From: Bacteroidales bacterium
Lineage (GTDB): Bacteria > Bacteroidota > Bacteroidia > Bacteroidales > F082
NCBI GenBank assembly: GCA_024400455.1
Contig: JAKSMU010000009.1
Location: forward strand, 1-64,000
Length of the DNA stretch: 64,000 bases
Direction of reading: 5' to 3'
Below, piece by piece: positions 33,193-42,222 of this stretch (positions are counted from its first letter, which is position 1; each line of letters opens with the position of its first letter). The translations under genes were made by a program, and so were the position numbers. The notes under the pieces are model-generated. The model saw nothing but the letters and a program-made list of their open reading frames with translations, made no database searches and was not told the DNA's origin.

Positions 33193-34536
33193 TTAGATGA
33201 TGCCTTGAGCCATCATAGCCTTAGCAACGCGCATGAAACCGGCGATGTTAGCACCCTTGACGTAGTTGATGCTACCGTCAGCTTGCTTACCGTATTCAAC
33301 GCACATGTCATAAATGTCGTTCATGATCTTGTGGAGCTTCTGGTCAACTTCAGGAGCAGTCCAGTTGATGTGAGCAGCATTCTGGCAGATTTCGAGGCCA
33401 GAGGTAGCAACGCCACCAGCGTTAACAGCCTTACCTGGAGCGAAAGGAACACCAGCGTTCTGGATGTAAGCGATAGCTGCTGGCTGGCAACCCATGTTGG
33501 AGATTTCAGCAACATACTGAACGCCGTTAGCAACCAATTCCTTAGCATCGTCTTCATTCAGTTCATTCTGGAATGCTGATGGGCAAGCGATGTCGCACTT
33601 CACCATCCAAGCCTTCTTACCAGGAGTGAAGATAGCCTTGCCTGGGAACTTGGTAGCCATATCTTCAACCTTGTTACGACGTGAGTCGCGCATGACCAGC
33701 ATATAGTCGATCATTTCCTTGTTGATGCCTTCTGGGAGTTCGCAAACGCCGTCTGGGCCTGACAGAGCGACGACCTTAGCGCCGAGTTCTGTAGCCTTTG
33801 TAGCAGCACCCCAAGCCACGTTACCGAAGCCTGACAGAGCGACTCTCTTGCCTTCCATTGTTTCACCCTTCTGGTGAACCATGCGGTCGACATAGTACAT
33901 AGCACCGAAACCGGTAGCTTCAGGACGGATCAGAGAACCACCCCAGCCATAGCTCTTACCAGTCAGAGCGCCTGTGCTGTGTTCGCGAGCGAGCTTCTTG
34001 TAAGCGCCATAGAGGTAACCGATTTCACGGCCGCCAACGCCGACGTCACCAGCTGGTGAATCTTGGTCAGCACCGATGTTGCGCCACAATTCATACATGA
34101 AAGCCTGGCAGAAACGCATGATTTCAGCATCTGATTTGCCTGTTGGGTCGAAATCAGCACCGCCCTTACCACCACCGAGTGGGAGGTTGGTCAGTGAGTT
34201 CTTGAAGATCTGTTCGAAGCCCAAGAACTTCAGCATTGAAACGTTAACTGCTGGGTGGAAACGGAGGCCGCCTTTGTAAGCGCCAAGAGCTGCGTTGTAC
34301 TGAACACGATAGCCGAGGTTAACCTGGACTTCGCCTTTATCGTCAACCCATGTAACACGGAATGTGAAGATGCGATCTGGTTCAACGAGACGTTCAACGA
34401 TCTTAGCAGCTTCAAATTCTGGATGCTGGTTGTAGACTTCTTCGATTGATTCGAGCACTTCGCGTACTGATTGCAGATACTCATTTTCGCCTGGATGTTT
34501 CTTTTCCAGGGCGACCATAATGTCATTTACTTTCAT
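33193..34536 (-). CDS. gdhA: NADP-type glutamate dehydrogenase
   Basis: 447 aa, the length of the hexameric (S_50-I) class. The enzyme interconverts 2-oxoglutarate plus ammonia with glutamate and is the main ammonia-assimilating enzyme of many gut Bacteroidales. Signatures: the glutamate-binding loop LPLGGGKGGADFDP (residues ~122-135, with catalytic Lys), GDVGVGGREIGYLYG (~167-181), a Rossmann loop SGFGNVAWGAA (~240-250) and NAGGVATSG near 380. Its codon use is strongly biased towards few codons, as expected of a highly expressed gene. A TAnnTTTG promoter box sits ~86 nt upstream and a strong terminator follows. The leader carries an ATAAC/GTTAT hairpin. NADP preference is inferred from the class. 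Confidence 0.96.
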   Translation of the reverse strand: MKVNDIMVALEKKHPGENEYLQSVREVLESIEEVYNQHPEFEAAKIVERLVEPDRIFTFRVTWVDDKGEVQVNLGYRVQYNAALGAYKGGLRFHPAVNVSMLKFLGFEQIFKNSLTNLPLGGGKGGADFDPTGKSDAEIMRFCQAFMYELWRNIGADQDSPAGDVGVGGREIGYLYGAYKKLAREHSTGALTGKSYGWGGSLIRPEATGFGAMYYVDRMVHQKGETMEGKRVALSGFGNVAWGAATKATELGAKVVALSGPDGVCELPEGINKEMIDYMLVMRDSRRNKVEDMATKFPGKAIFTPGKKAWMVKCDIACPSAFQNELNEDDAKELVANGVQYVAEISNMGCQPAAIAYIQNAGVPFAPGKAVNAGGVATSGLEICQNAAHINWTAPEVDQKLHKIMNDIYDMCVEYGKQADGSINYVKGANIAGFMRVAKAMMAQGII

Positions 34537-34622
34537 TTTATTTGTTTAATTTTTAAAGGTTTATGTGTTTACTTTAACAAGTTAAATACTTTCAAAACGA
34601 TAACTTTTCAGTTATTTCGCTG

Positions 34623-34630
34623 CAAAGGTA
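34623..34630 (-). promoter_or_regulatory. -7 box of gdhA promoter
   Basis: Minus-strand TACCTTTG, matching TAnnTTTG, 86 nt upstream of the ATG, leaving a leader of about 80 nt. Confidence 0.6.
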
Positions 34631-34655
34631 ACATTTTTAATTTTACAAACGAATA

Positions 34656-35327
34656 TTAGTTGAAATTATTTTCCTCTTGCCGATGAAATGTGGTTTCGAC
34701 CTCCTCGCCATATTCATACACACTGGTTTTTGCCACCGTTCCATCAGGATTATAATAGGTCTCCAGACCATGTTTCTGATTATCTACATAATTGGTAACC
34801 AAACATTTATATCCTGACATCTCATAACCAATCTGTTGTCCGGTTCCCATTACATAGTTTGCCGTCGATGCCAAAGTACCGTCGGAATAAAACATCATCC
34901 ACGATCCGTCCATCATATCGTCGACATATTGCCCCTCTGTAAAGACCTGTCCGTTTTCATACCATTTGACAACCGGTCCGTTCAGTTTGCCACAAGAATA
35001 ATGTTCTTCCGACGCCAGAATGCCTTTCAGCGAATAGGAATGGAAGACACTGTCAAGCTCGCCATCCTTATAAAAGCCTTCTTCCATGATATTGCCATTC
35101 TCGAACCAGCGTGTCATTTTCCCATTCATGACATTGTTCACATACTCAATTTCAAGCTGTTTGCGGCCGTTTTCGTAATACCAAGTACATTCACCGTTTA
35201 ACGCTTCTCCCTCATATCTCAGGACCGACTTCAGATTGCCGTTGTCCCAATACGATTTATGCGCTCCGTCGTCGCAAGCGCTCATAATGCTCAATGCAAC
35301 AAATAATAATATTACTGTTTTTTTCAT
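34656..35327 (-). CDS. MORN-repeat (YwqK-type) lipoprotein
   Basis: 223 aa from the ATG at 35325-35327; a longer frame overlaps the upstream gene and lacks a signal peptide at its start. A lipobox (IMSAC) ends the signal peptide. The body is a chain of MORN-variant repeats of ~22 aa with the pattern Y-x-N-G-x-x-x-x-E-x-x-Y (WYYENGRKQLEIEY, WFENGNIMEEGFY, WYENGQVFTEGQY, and so on). Proteins with this repeat are annotated as 'YwqK family antitoxin', a name taken from the B. subtilis YwqJ-YwqK pair. No toxin gene is adjacent, so that role is not supported here. It follows the LysM protein gene by 4 bp and is co-transcribed with it. Confidence 0.87.
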   Translation of the reverse strand: MKKTVILLFVALSIMSACDDGAHKSYWDNGNLKSVLRYEGEALNGECTWYYENGRKQLEIEYVNNVMNGKMTRWFENGNIMEEGFYKDGELDSVFHSYSLKGILASEEHYSCGKLNGPVVKWYENGQVFTEGQYVDDMMDGSWMMFYSDGTLASTANYVMGTGQQIGYEMSGYKCLVTNYVDNQKHGLETYYNPDGTVAKTSVYEYGEEVETTFHRQEENNFN

Positions 35328-35331
35328 TGCT

Positions 35332-37383
35332 TTATTTTTTCTCTTCTTCAAAAGCATCCAACCTGACCGGCTTCAATTCCACACGTTCCTTGTCGTACTG
35401 ATAAATGCTCCACATCGTGTTTTCCAAGCCGTTGTTAGAACCCGTTCTGACAAAATGATACGGATTCGCCAGCAAGGTTTCGTCAAAAGACGGAATGCAA
35501 TCCTTTGGATTGTGCCCATATCGCATCAAGACATTCAGGAAATGCCAAGCGACATCAAAGCCACAAAACGCATATTCGGAAGGGTCAACCGTGTATTTTT
35601 TCCTAAATTGACACACGAATTGCTTGACTTCAGGACTATTATAGTCGACAAAAGCATCGCTAAAATAAATAGCATTGACCTTCAATAAGTTATCGACCAA
35701 AAGCTTGTCTAATCCCGTCCAATCGCTGAAAGCAACCAATGTAATAGGATACTGCTGTGCCGTCTTATTCAGATTATTCAGCATTTGAGTGGCATAAACA
35801 TTGCTATTGCCACATGCAATGACCAGATTATCATGGGTTTTTGACAGATTGCCGTTAAATATTGACAAATCTGATGATTCATACACATACCGTCCGACCA
35901 TCTTCTCAAATCTAACGCTATCCGCCATTTCGTTTTCACCGTCATCGGAAGACGAAGAAACCTGTTCCGTCTCCATCCTCTTCTCTTCACTACGGATATA
36001 ACCCCTAAGTTCATCCGTAGTCATGACTTCCTTTTTATTGATTGTCAGATTCAGCACACGTTCCATTTCATCCAGACAATCAGACGAATTTTCAGCAAAA
36101 CTCTTTTGACACAAGATTGAGACATTTGAATCTCCATAATACTGATTGACAAGGCTTGCTAGCTGAAGCAACTGCCCGGATGCACTCGGCTTGACTTTCA
36201 CCACAAACGGCTTATCAGCGACAATGCTTTCACGTGCCGACATCGGATTAACGATAACGATTCCCTGACTGTTAGCATACTCCTGCACAACATCAAACGA
36301 CTTGCTGAAAAACGGGCCAACAATCATATCCAGGTTTTCGTTTCTCAACCTGTCGACAGCATTTTGAGCCGTTCCCGTATTCTCCGTAACATCGATGATC
36401 GTCAAATCGAGATGCAATCCATAATGATTCACCAACGAATCGACCGCAATCTTGAAACCTTCATAGAACGGCAAGAACGTCATGGATTTTGATTTACGCG
36501 ACTTCGAAACTCCCTCCGGTGTCAACGAAATGTTCCCTATTTCATTCAAATACAGCGGTATCAGCAAAGCCACGTGATAATGTTCCTTTGCATTTTGAGG
36601 CAAAACATCACATTCGGGCACTGGTTCTAACTCTTCTTCAATCACAACAGGAGTTGGTTCGACCACAATTTCCGGTTCCGGTTCTTCAACGGCCTCTTCT
36701 TTCTCTTCTTCAACAGGCTTCCGAATTTCCTGATAGACAATCTTTTCAATAGGAATCAAGACCACCTGGTCCGGAAAAACATGTGAGCCTACTGATGGAT
36801 TCAAGGAACGGAACACATCTTCATCGACTTTCCATTTACGGAGCAACGTGGAAGTCTTCTCCCCCACTTCGGCCTTATGGACAATGTATTCTTCCTCATT
36901 TCTGATGGAAGGGATGGAAATCACGGTTCCCACGGCGGGTTCGTTGGTCAAGCCTGGATTCAACGCCTTAAACGCAGCCAAATCGATGCCGTATCTTTTG
37001 GCAATGTCAAACAATGTTTCACCTTTTGCGACAACGCAAGCAGAATCACTAGGACTGATTCCTACAGGAGCAACATCATTAGCAACAGGCTCAACCTTTT
37101 CCGGAACAGACTCCTCTTCAGGAATATCAACGACTGGAATTCCAATAACCATTTCTGCTTGCAATCCATCATTGACTTCCGGATTCTTTCGCGTAATTTC
37201 CTCAATGGAAACATGATAGGCTTTCGAAATGCTGTACAAGGTCTCCCCTTGCTTCACATGGTGCATGTAATATTCCACGCCACCGACCGTAATGATTTCA
37301 TTAGAACGTTCCACAACGACTTGCGCCATCATCACAACCGGCACGAACAAGGCCAGAAGAAAAATCAATATTATCTTTTTCAT
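35332..37383 (-). CDS. LysM and periplasmic-binding-like protein
   Basis: 683 aa. A signal peptide (1-20, ending MMAQ) is followed by three LysM domains: VKQGETLYSISKAY near 42-55, VAKGETLFDIAKRYG near 117-131, and a weaker one near 170-215. A Glu/Pro/Val-rich linker (~220-260) leads to a C-terminal domain (~265-670) with the fold pattern of type I periplasmic binding proteins (HVALLIPLYLN, VGPFFSKSFDVV, IVIVNPMSA). It is expected to bind peptidoglycan in the periplasm. Proteins with this layout lie next to guaA in many Bacteroidales, though no ligand is known. A promoter box lies 25 nt upstream. Confidence 0.9.
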   Translation of the reverse strand: MKKIILIFLLALFVPVVMMAQVVVERSNEIITVGGVEYYMHHVKQGETLYSISKAYHVSIEEITRKNPEVNDGLQAEMVIGIPVVDIPEEESVPEKVEPVANDVAPVGISPSDSACVVAKGETLFDIAKRYGIDLAAFKALNPGLTNEPAVGTVISIPSIRNEEEYIVHKAEVGEKTSTLLRKWKVDEDVFRSLNPSVGSHVFPDQVVLIPIEKIVYQEIRKPVEEEKEEAVEEPEPEIVVEPTPVVIEEELEPVPECDVLPQNAKEHYHVALLIPLYLNEIGNISLTPEGVSKSRKSKSMTFLPFYEGFKIAVDSLVNHYGLHLDLTIIDVTENTGTAQNAVDRLRNENLDMIVGPFFSKSFDVVQEYANSQGIVIVNPMSARESIVADKPFVVKVKPSASGQLLQLASLVNQYYGDSNVSILCQKSFAENSSDCLDEMERVLNLTINKKEVMTTDELRGYIRSEEKRMETEQVSSSSDDGENEMADSVRFEKMVGRYVYESSDLSIFNGNLSKTHDNLVIACGNSNVYATQMLNNLNKTAQQYPITLVAFSDWTGLDKLLVDNLLKVNAIYFSDAFVDYNSPEVKQFVCQFRKKYTVDPSEYAFCGFDVAWHFLNVLMRYGHNPKDCIPSFDETLLANPYHFVRTGSNNGLENTMWSIYQYDKERVELKPVRLDAFEEEKK

Positions 37384-37407
37384 AGAAAAACTTCAATAAT
37401 CAAGCGG

Positions 37408-37415
37408 CAAAAATA
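37408..37415 (-). promoter_or_regulatory. -7 box of LysM protein promoter
   Basis: Minus-strand TATTTTTG, 24 nt upstream of the ATG at 37383, positioned after the guaA terminator. Confidence 0.6.
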
Positions 37416-37433
37416 CAAAATTATTGCACGCAA

Positions 37434-37470
37434 ACAAAAATGCGGAACAGCCGAAGCCATTCCGCATTAA
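37434..37470 (-). terminator. guaA terminator
   Basis: On the minus strand AATGCGGAA and TTCCGCATT form a perfect 9-bp stem around a 12-nt loop, followed by TTTTTG; directly after the guaA stop. Confidence 0.8.
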
Positions 37471-37475
37471 ATTAA

Positions 37476-39050
37476 TCATTCCCACTCAATTGTCGCAGGC
37501 GGTTTCGACGAAATGTCGTAACAGACGCGATTCACGCCCTTCACCTTATTAATAATATCGTTCGACACCTTGGCAAGGAACTCGTAGGGCAGATGCACCC
37601 AGTCGGCAGTCATGCCATCGGTCGAAATGACGGCACGCAAGGCAATTGTGAACTCATAACTGCGTTCATCGCCCATCACGCCAACCGATTTCACCGGCAG
37701 CAATATCGTGCCCGCCTGCCAAATGCTATCATACAGGTTGTCAGCCATTTCATTCGGATAGGATGCGCTTGGCAACTCGCAAGGCCAATTGCGCAAACCC
37801 TTGATGAAAATATCATCGGCATCGCGCAAGATGCGGAGTTTTTCTTCGGTGACTTCGCCCAAAATGCGGATGCCCAGACTCGGTCCTGGGAAAGGATGAC
37901 GGCCAATCAGTTCACGCTTGATGCCCATGGCGCGGCCCACGCGGCGCACTTCGTCCTTAAACAGCGTGCGCAGCGGTTCCACAATCTTCAGGTTCATCTT
38001 TTCCGGCAAGCCGCCAACATTGTGGTGCGACTTGATCTTGCAGCTCGGTCCATTCACACTGACGCTCTCGATGACATCAGGATAGATGGTGCCTTGAGCC
38101 AGCCAACGTGCGCCTTCAATCTTTTGGGCTTCGGCATCAAAGACTTCGATGAATGTCGAGCCGATGGCTTTACGCTTGGCCTCCGGGTCAGTGACGCCTT
38201 CCAATTTCTTCAGGAACAACGCGCCGGAATGGACGCCTATCACGTTCAGTCCCATTTCCTTATAGGATTCGAGGACTTCCTCAAACTCATTTTTGCGCAG
38301 CAAGCCGTTGTCAACGAAAATGCAGGTCAGGTTCTTTCCGATGGCCTTATTCAGCAAAACGGCAGCCACGGTGCTGTCGACGCCACCCGAAAGGCCGAGA
38401 ATCACCTTGTCGTCGCCAAGCTGCTGGCGAAGGCTTGCAACGGTATTGTCGATGAACGAATCCGGCGTCCAGTCACCTTTGCAGCCGCAGATGCCGAGGG
38501 CGAAATTAGCCAAAATCTGCGGGCCTTCCTTGGTGTGGAACACTTCGGGGTGGAACTGCACGGCGTATGTCTCTTCACCATCAATCTTATAGGCGGCATT
38601 CTCCACATCTTCCGTCGAGGCGATGATGCGTGCTCCGGCAGGCAGTTTGGCAATCGTGTCGCCATGGCTCATCCACACCTGACTCGATTTGCTCACATTT
38701 TTGAACAAAGGCGAAGCCTCGTCGACGACGGTCAGCATGGCACGGCCATATTCGCGGGCGATGGAGCCATTCACCTCACCGCCAAAATGTTGCGAGATGA
38801 ACTGAGCGCCATAGCAAATGCCCAGCAAAGGCAAATTGCCTTTAATGCCTTCCAGATTAACAAAAGGAGCCTTCTCGTCGCGGACTGAAAAAGGACTGCC
38901 ACTCAAAATGACGCCTTTCACATTCGGGCCAATGGCGGGAATCTTGTTATAAGGATGAATTTCACAGTAAACATTCAGTTCGCGTAGGCGACGGCCTATG
39001 AGTTGTGTCACCTGCGAACCGAAATCAAGTATCAAAATCATTTCTTGCAT
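37476..39050 (-). CDS. guaA: GMP synthase (glutamine-hydrolysing)
   Basis: 524 aa from the ATG at 39048-39050 ([13 protein letters not shown], the family's N-terminus); ten extra codons upstream would run over the promoter box. The enzyme converts XMP to GMP with ATP and glutamine. The class I amidotransferase domain shows LGICYGAQF with the catalytic Cys near 79 and QFHPEVFHT near 164. The ATP-pyrophosphatase domain shows the P-loop [10 protein letters not shown] near 222, and the C-terminal dimerisation domain ends in ATIEWE. It is monocistronic, with its own promoter and a strong terminator. Confidence 0.97.
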   Translation of the reverse strand: MQEMILILDFGSQVTQLIGRRLRELNVYCEIHPYNKIPAIGPNVKGVILSGSPFSVRDEKAPFVNLEGIKGNLPLLGICYGAQFISQHFGGEVNGSIAREYGRAMLTVVDEASPLFKNVSKSSQVWMSHGDTIAKLPAGARIIASTEDVENAAYKIDGEETYAVQFHPEVFHTKEGPQILANFALGICGCKGDWTPDSFIDNTVASLRQQLGDDKVILGLSGGVDSTVAAVLLNKAIGKNLTCIFVDNGLLRKNEFEEVLESYKEMGLNVIGVHSGALFLKKLEGVTDPEAKRKAIGSTFIEVFDAEAQKIEGARWLAQGTIYPDVIESVSVNGPSCKIKSHHNVGGLPEKMNLKIVEPLRTLFKDEVRRVGRAMGIKRELIGRHPFPGPSLGIRILGEVTEEKLRILRDADDIFIKGLRNWPCELPSASYPNEMADNLYDSIWQAGTILLPVKSVGVMGDERSYEFTIALRAVISTDGMTADWVHLPYEFLAKVSNDIINKVKGVNRVCYDISSKPPATIEWE

Positions 39051-39067
39051 ATCGGGAAACTTTTTTG

Positions 39068-39075
39068 CAAAAATA
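39068..39075 (-). promoter_or_regulatory. -7 box of guaA promoter
   Basis: Minus-strand TATTTTTG, 17 nt upstream of the ATG at 39050. Confidence 0.6.
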
Positions 39076-39195
39076 GGCAATTTCGCGAATGAAAACGAAA
39101 GAGAAGCTATTTTTTGTGCATTGTACTGAAAAGGGCTGTTTCAAAGGACGAAAGACAACTTTTTTAAAAGGAGAAAGTTAGATAGGGAAAATCAT

Positions 39196-39383
39196 ATTGC
39201 CAAGGGTTTTGGAAACAAATCTTTCATAAATCTATCACAAATAGGTTATTCCGAAAAAAAGCGGATGCCAAGGCTTATCGCCCGCCAATCTTTCAGGCTT
39301 CTTCGCTTGCGCTCATCGCCTGGGTTGCGCCATTTGCTGCAAGATGTGGAAAAGGTTGGCTCTGAAGTGAGCCAACCTTTTTG
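39196..39383. repeat. 188-bp module-end repeat, copy 1
   Basis: Nearly identical to 41447-41634. Both copies run from ATTGCCAAGGGTTTTGG through CAATCTTTCAGGCTTC to a terminator hairpin. Each copy ends a module of Rhs core, toxin and immunity gene. The rest of the 39051-39459 gap holds only the guaA promoter and a fragment (TCTAACTTT on the minus strand) reminiscent of the orphan-module promoter. Confidence 0.85.
39350..39382 (-). terminator. terminator of orphan module 1
   Basis: AAGGTTGGCTC and GAGCCAACCTT form an 11-bp stem with a ~6-nt loop and flanking A/T runs; symmetric, so it could work on both strands. Confidence 0.75.
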
Positions 39384-39459
39384 GGAGTATAACGATGTTG
39401 ATAGTTTTAGGGAGACAGTATCTAATTTTCCATATAATAGCGAGACTAAATTAAATGGA

Positions 39460-40188
39460 TTACCAAGCCATAACCCACCAACATACTCGGCTACATGAAC
39501 GAGACACGCCAATGCCTCGCGAGTAGCCGTGTTTCCATTTTTCTGGTAAAACTGGGCGTGGTTCCAAATCGGCCAATTCTTTGTTTTTCCAAAAGTTGCC
39601 TGGTTGGGCATCTACTATATAAATTTCCAAGTCAGTTGGCAGTCTCTGCTTTTCTGTTTTTATAAATTTGCCAAATTTTCTGGAAAAAGATGAATCCTGT
39701 TCTGTGCCTAAGCCAAAATAAGCGTTTCCTAAATTATAAATTGGAGGTCTCGTTGAGTCAAATTTTTGCTGCCTATATGAGGACTCTTCCTTTATGTCCC
39801 AAAAATCTATCCTGATAATTGAATCATCGAAAAAATCACTTTTATATTGACAGGAAAGGTTATTGATTACATCGTCAATCTCGCTTAAATCAAGTTCAAC
39901 AGAATACACTCCAAAACATCTGAAATCATGAGACAGGCTATCGTCAACACTGCTACAATATCGAGATGTCCAGTTTGAATTCTTGAGTCTATAATCACTC
40001 CAAGATGGCGGAAAATGATTCGTGATGGAATCTATCTCATACATTTTTAGTCCATTGACAAATTGAATTCTGCCTGGCTCATTTGGGACGGGTTTGAAGT
40101 AATTGCAGTTGCATGCTTGAAGTGCAATTATCAAGATAGGAATCATGCACAAAGACATATTACGAATTATATTTCTTAAATTGTTCAT
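39460..40188 (-). CDS. candidate immunity lipoprotein of orphan Rhs module 1
   Basis: 242 aa. The signal peptide ends in a lipobox (IALQAC), so the protein is lipid-anchored outside the cytoplasm. The mature part has no known catalytic motif and ends in K-H-G-Y-S-R-G-I-G-V-S ... WWVMAW, a C-terminal pattern I associate with immunity-like proteins of polymorphic toxin loci; that memory is not a search result. Its ATG overlaps the stop of the orphan Rhs gene by 4 bp (ATGA), indicating translational coupling, the usual toxin-immunity arrangement. A terminator in the 188-bp repeat follows. The immunity role is inferred from position. Confidence 0.65.
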   Translation of the reverse strand: MNNLRNIIRNMSLCMIPILIIALQACNCNYFKPVPNEPGRIQFVNGLKMYEIDSITNHFPPSWSDYRLKNSNWTSRYCSSVDDSLSHDFRCFGVYSVELDLSEIDDVINNLSCQYKSDFFDDSIIRIDFWDIKEESSYRQQKFDSTRPPIYNLGNAYFGLGTEQDSSFSRKFGKFIKTEKQRLPTDLEIYIVDAQPGNFWKNKELADLEPRPVLPEKWKHGYSRGIGVSRSCSRVCWWVMAW

Positions 40189-41402
40189 GGTCTAACATTT
40201 AAAAAGTCAATAATTAATTGATTGTTCCCATTATAGCCATTAATAATGTTACCTCCATTATAATAATTGGTATAATCATGAATTCCAACTCCTATCTTCA
40301 ACAATCCTCCTATCTTCCTTAAAAATGAAGGCTCTCCGTATGAGATTGAATAACGAGAAACATAGGGCGTGGAATTTGTAAATACGTTATAATCGCCATA
40401 AAGTGTTCCCAAACAAATTCTGTTCATCTCAACATAATCATTAGGAACATAGGTTACTTTTTCCGTGTATTCGATGCTAGTGCCATAAGTAATATGGAAA
40501 CTTGCTCCACCAGGGCCATCAACAACCTGATCGTATGTATCATTGTATTCGATGGCCTGTGTGGGAACTTGCTGATAACCTAAATCTTCCATCACTTTTT
40601 TCGCTTTGTCTCCAGCCAACAATAAACTCATCAAGAAATCCTCTGAAGTAATTTTTATTCTGCCTTTGAGTTTGGCAATTAAGGAAATTTCCTCTCCGAG
40701 AAAACCAGGATTGATTTTGTTAAACATACCGTTCGGCCCCAACCATTTCCAACCCGAGCCGGTCATTTCTCCTTTCCCCACGTCTCCTTTTCCCATTTTG
40801 TTATTATAGTAGATTTCACCTGTATTTTCATTCACAAACCAATCGTCCTGTGGATTCGTGTTTTCGCCTCCTACACTTCCACCATTCTTAAACTCTTCTC
40901 CTTCCCAGAAAGAGGTCCAATAGTCAAGAAAATCCATGACCAAACTGGGGTCAATGGTACGCCTTTCGGGCAGGGTCCATGTGCATTCGTAGGGTCCTTG
41001 CAGAGAAGTGCTGGAATGTCCGCCTCCCACGTAATACCATCCGCTCGGGTCAGTGTATTTCAATGGATTGTTGAGGCAGTAGGCGTAGCGGTTGAAGTTT
41101 TGGGCGTTGCTCGGGTCTTGCACGTATTCGTCAACGGAAAGGAAGGATGACATCAGCGGGTCGTAGCAGCGGCCGTTCATGTTAATCAGACCAAAGGCGG
41201 TGATATGTTCGTGGCCAGTATAACCGCGGTCGAACATCGGGGCTTCGGTGCTTGTGCCTGTCCATGTGTCTGCATCACGCAAATTTCCCCAGGCATCGAA
41301 GGAGAGTTCCTGCTCCACGTTGCCTTCGGCATCGGTGATGGTGGTCCAGCTGCCGAGGTGGTCTTTGAGGATGTAGTGGCGATATGTGAAGCCTGTGGCC
41401 AT
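40185..41402 (-). CDS. orphan Rhs core with variable toxin tip, module 1
   Basis: 405 aa from the ATG at 41400-41402; a TTG eight codons earlier lies within the promoter box and is unlikely. It has no signal peptide and no YD-repeat shell. Residues ~8-125 are the RHS-associated core, from KDHLGSW to NPLKYTDPSGW. Residues ~126-175 are shared with orphan module 2 (up to EEFKNGGS). The remaining ~230 residues are unique, with VVDGPGGASFHITYG near 290 and many Asn/Tyr/Gly, and match no toxin fold I recognise. The core DNA is identical to the 3' part of the full-length Rhs gene. It has its own promoter and a 4-bp overlap with its candidate immunity gene. It could be an expressed short toxin or a silent tip donor. 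Confidence 0.8.
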   Translation of the reverse strand: MATGFTYRHYILKDHLGSWTTITDAEGNVEQELSFDAWGNLRDADTWTGTSTEAPMFDRGYTGHEHITAFGLINMNGRCYDPLMSSFLSVDEYVQDPSNAQNFNRYAYCLNNPLKYTDPSGWYYVGGGHSSTSLQGPYECTWTLPERRTIDPSLVMDFLDYWTSFWEGEEFKNGGSVGGENTNPQDDWFVNENTGEIYYNNKMGKGDVGKGEMTGSGWKWLGPNGMFNKINPGFLGEEISLIAKLKGRIKITSEDFLMSLLLAGDKAKKVMEDLGYQQVPTQAIEYNDTYDQVVDGPGGASFHITYGTSIEYTEKVTYVPNDYVEMNRICLGTLYGDYNVFTNSTPYVSRYSISYGEPSFLRKIGGLLKIGVGIHDYTNYYNGGNIINGYNGNNQLIIDFLNVRP

Positions 41403-41444
41403 GCTTGCCTGATTTTGATGCTGCAAAGTTAGTTGATTGGAAGC
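40874..41444. repeat. 571-bp orphan-module repeat, copy 1
   Basis: Matches 42896-43466 at a constant offset of 2022 bp; the only difference I found is T/G at 41432/43454. It spans promoter box, ATG, Rhs core and the first shared part of the tip. Bases 41037-41379 of it also match the full-length Rhs gene. Confidence 0.9.
41424..41431 (-). promoter_or_regulatory. -7 box of orphan module 1
   Basis: Minus-strand TAACTTTG matches TAnnTTTG, 21 nt upstream of the ATG at 41402. The same box is at 43446-43453 in module 2 but absent from the equivalent place in the full-length Rhs gene. Confidence 0.55.
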
Positions 41445-41446
41445 GA

Positions 41447-41634
41447 ATTGCCAAGGGTTTTGGAAACAAATCTTTCATAAATCTATCACAAATAGGTTAT
41501 TCCGGAAAAAAGCGGACGCCAAGGCTTATCGCCCGCCAATCTTTCAGGCTTCTTCGCTTGCGCTCATCTGCCCGGGTTGCGCCATTTGCTGCAAAATGCG
41601 AAAAAGGTTGGCTCGTGGTGGCGAGCCAACCTTT
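41447..41634. repeat. 188-bp module-end repeat, copy 2
   Basis: Partner of 39196-39383. It separates the immunity gene of module 2 from the promoter of module 1 and is directly joined to the 571-bp core repeat. Confidence 0.85.
41602..41634 (-). terminator. terminator of orphan module 2
   Basis: AAAGGTTGGCTCG and CGAGCCAACCTTT form a perfect 13-bp stem with a 6-nt loop. The stem is longer than in copy 1 through compensating changes on both arms (CTC/GAG to CTCG/CGAG), so the structure is conserved. Confidence 0.8.
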
Positions 41635-41739
41635 GTTGGGGAAATAACGATATATTGATAGTTAATGAAAGTAGTAAACAGCTTTCCGTCTATCTGTAGA
41701 TGAAAAAAGATTGTTGTTTAATTGTTCTGCTCTACAAGT

Positions 41740-42222
41740 CTATCTTTCCCTTTTCGATTTGTAGTCGCTGAACCATAATGATTCAATTTTCTCCCATTCC
41801 TGCTTTTCGCAAGAGTAGCGATATATTGAACAACGGCAATTCTCTCCCTTCCCAACACCTAGTGTTCCCCTTTTTACATATGTGACGAATAACTTTTCAA
41901 CTAGAACATGAATTTCCCCATCTAAAAGTATGATATTTACTTCAATAACTGAAATGTGATCTTTCCTCAATTGCCTTTTTGTCTCTTTTGAACAATTTTT
42001 AATCGCTTTAATAGAAATAGGATTGATACCCAAATCGTCACAACAAAAATCCTTTGGCAAATTATCCACATTGACATATAATGTCGATGATTTTTCAAGG
42101 TTAAGAAATTCAACAAATTCGTTGACACTTTCGGTGACCATTGTGCTTAACTGATTCTCAACTTGAGCTGACAATCTATTTATCGATAAACACAATATTG
42201 CTATCAATATTATTTTTTTCAT
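41740..42222 (-). CDS. candidate immunity protein of orphan Rhs module 2
   Basis: 160 aa. A signal peptide (residues 1-19, MKKIILIAILCLSINRLSAQ) predicts export to the periplasm or beyond; there is no lipobox. The mature part has an acidic N-terminal half, two Cys pairs (FCCDD near 59; CRCSIYRYSC near 129-138) that may form disulfides, and a basic C-terminus. No family recognised. The start overlaps the stop of orphan Rhs gene 2 by 4 bp (ATGA). Its immunity role is inferred from this coupling and from the equivalent place of the other two candidates. Confidence 0.65.
   Translation of the reverse strand: MKKIILIAILCLSINRLSAQVENQLSTMVTESVNEFVEFLNLEKSSTLYVNVDNLPKDFCCDDLGINPISIKAIKNCSKETKRQLRKDHISVIEVNIILLDGEIHVLVEKLFVTYVKRGTLGVGKGENCRCSIYRYSCEKQEWEKIESLWFSDYKSKRER

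Noticed and set aside
37593..38888. 431-codon plus-strand frame opposite guaA
   Set aside because: Perfect antisense to a clear guaA gene, no family features; a by-product of codon use.
39246..39611. 121-codon minus-strand frame overlapping the end of an immunity candidate
   Set aside because: It runs through the 188-bp noncoding repeat and its terminator. The overlapping 242-aa frame has a lipobox and a protein-like C-terminus, so no frameshift needs to be assumed.
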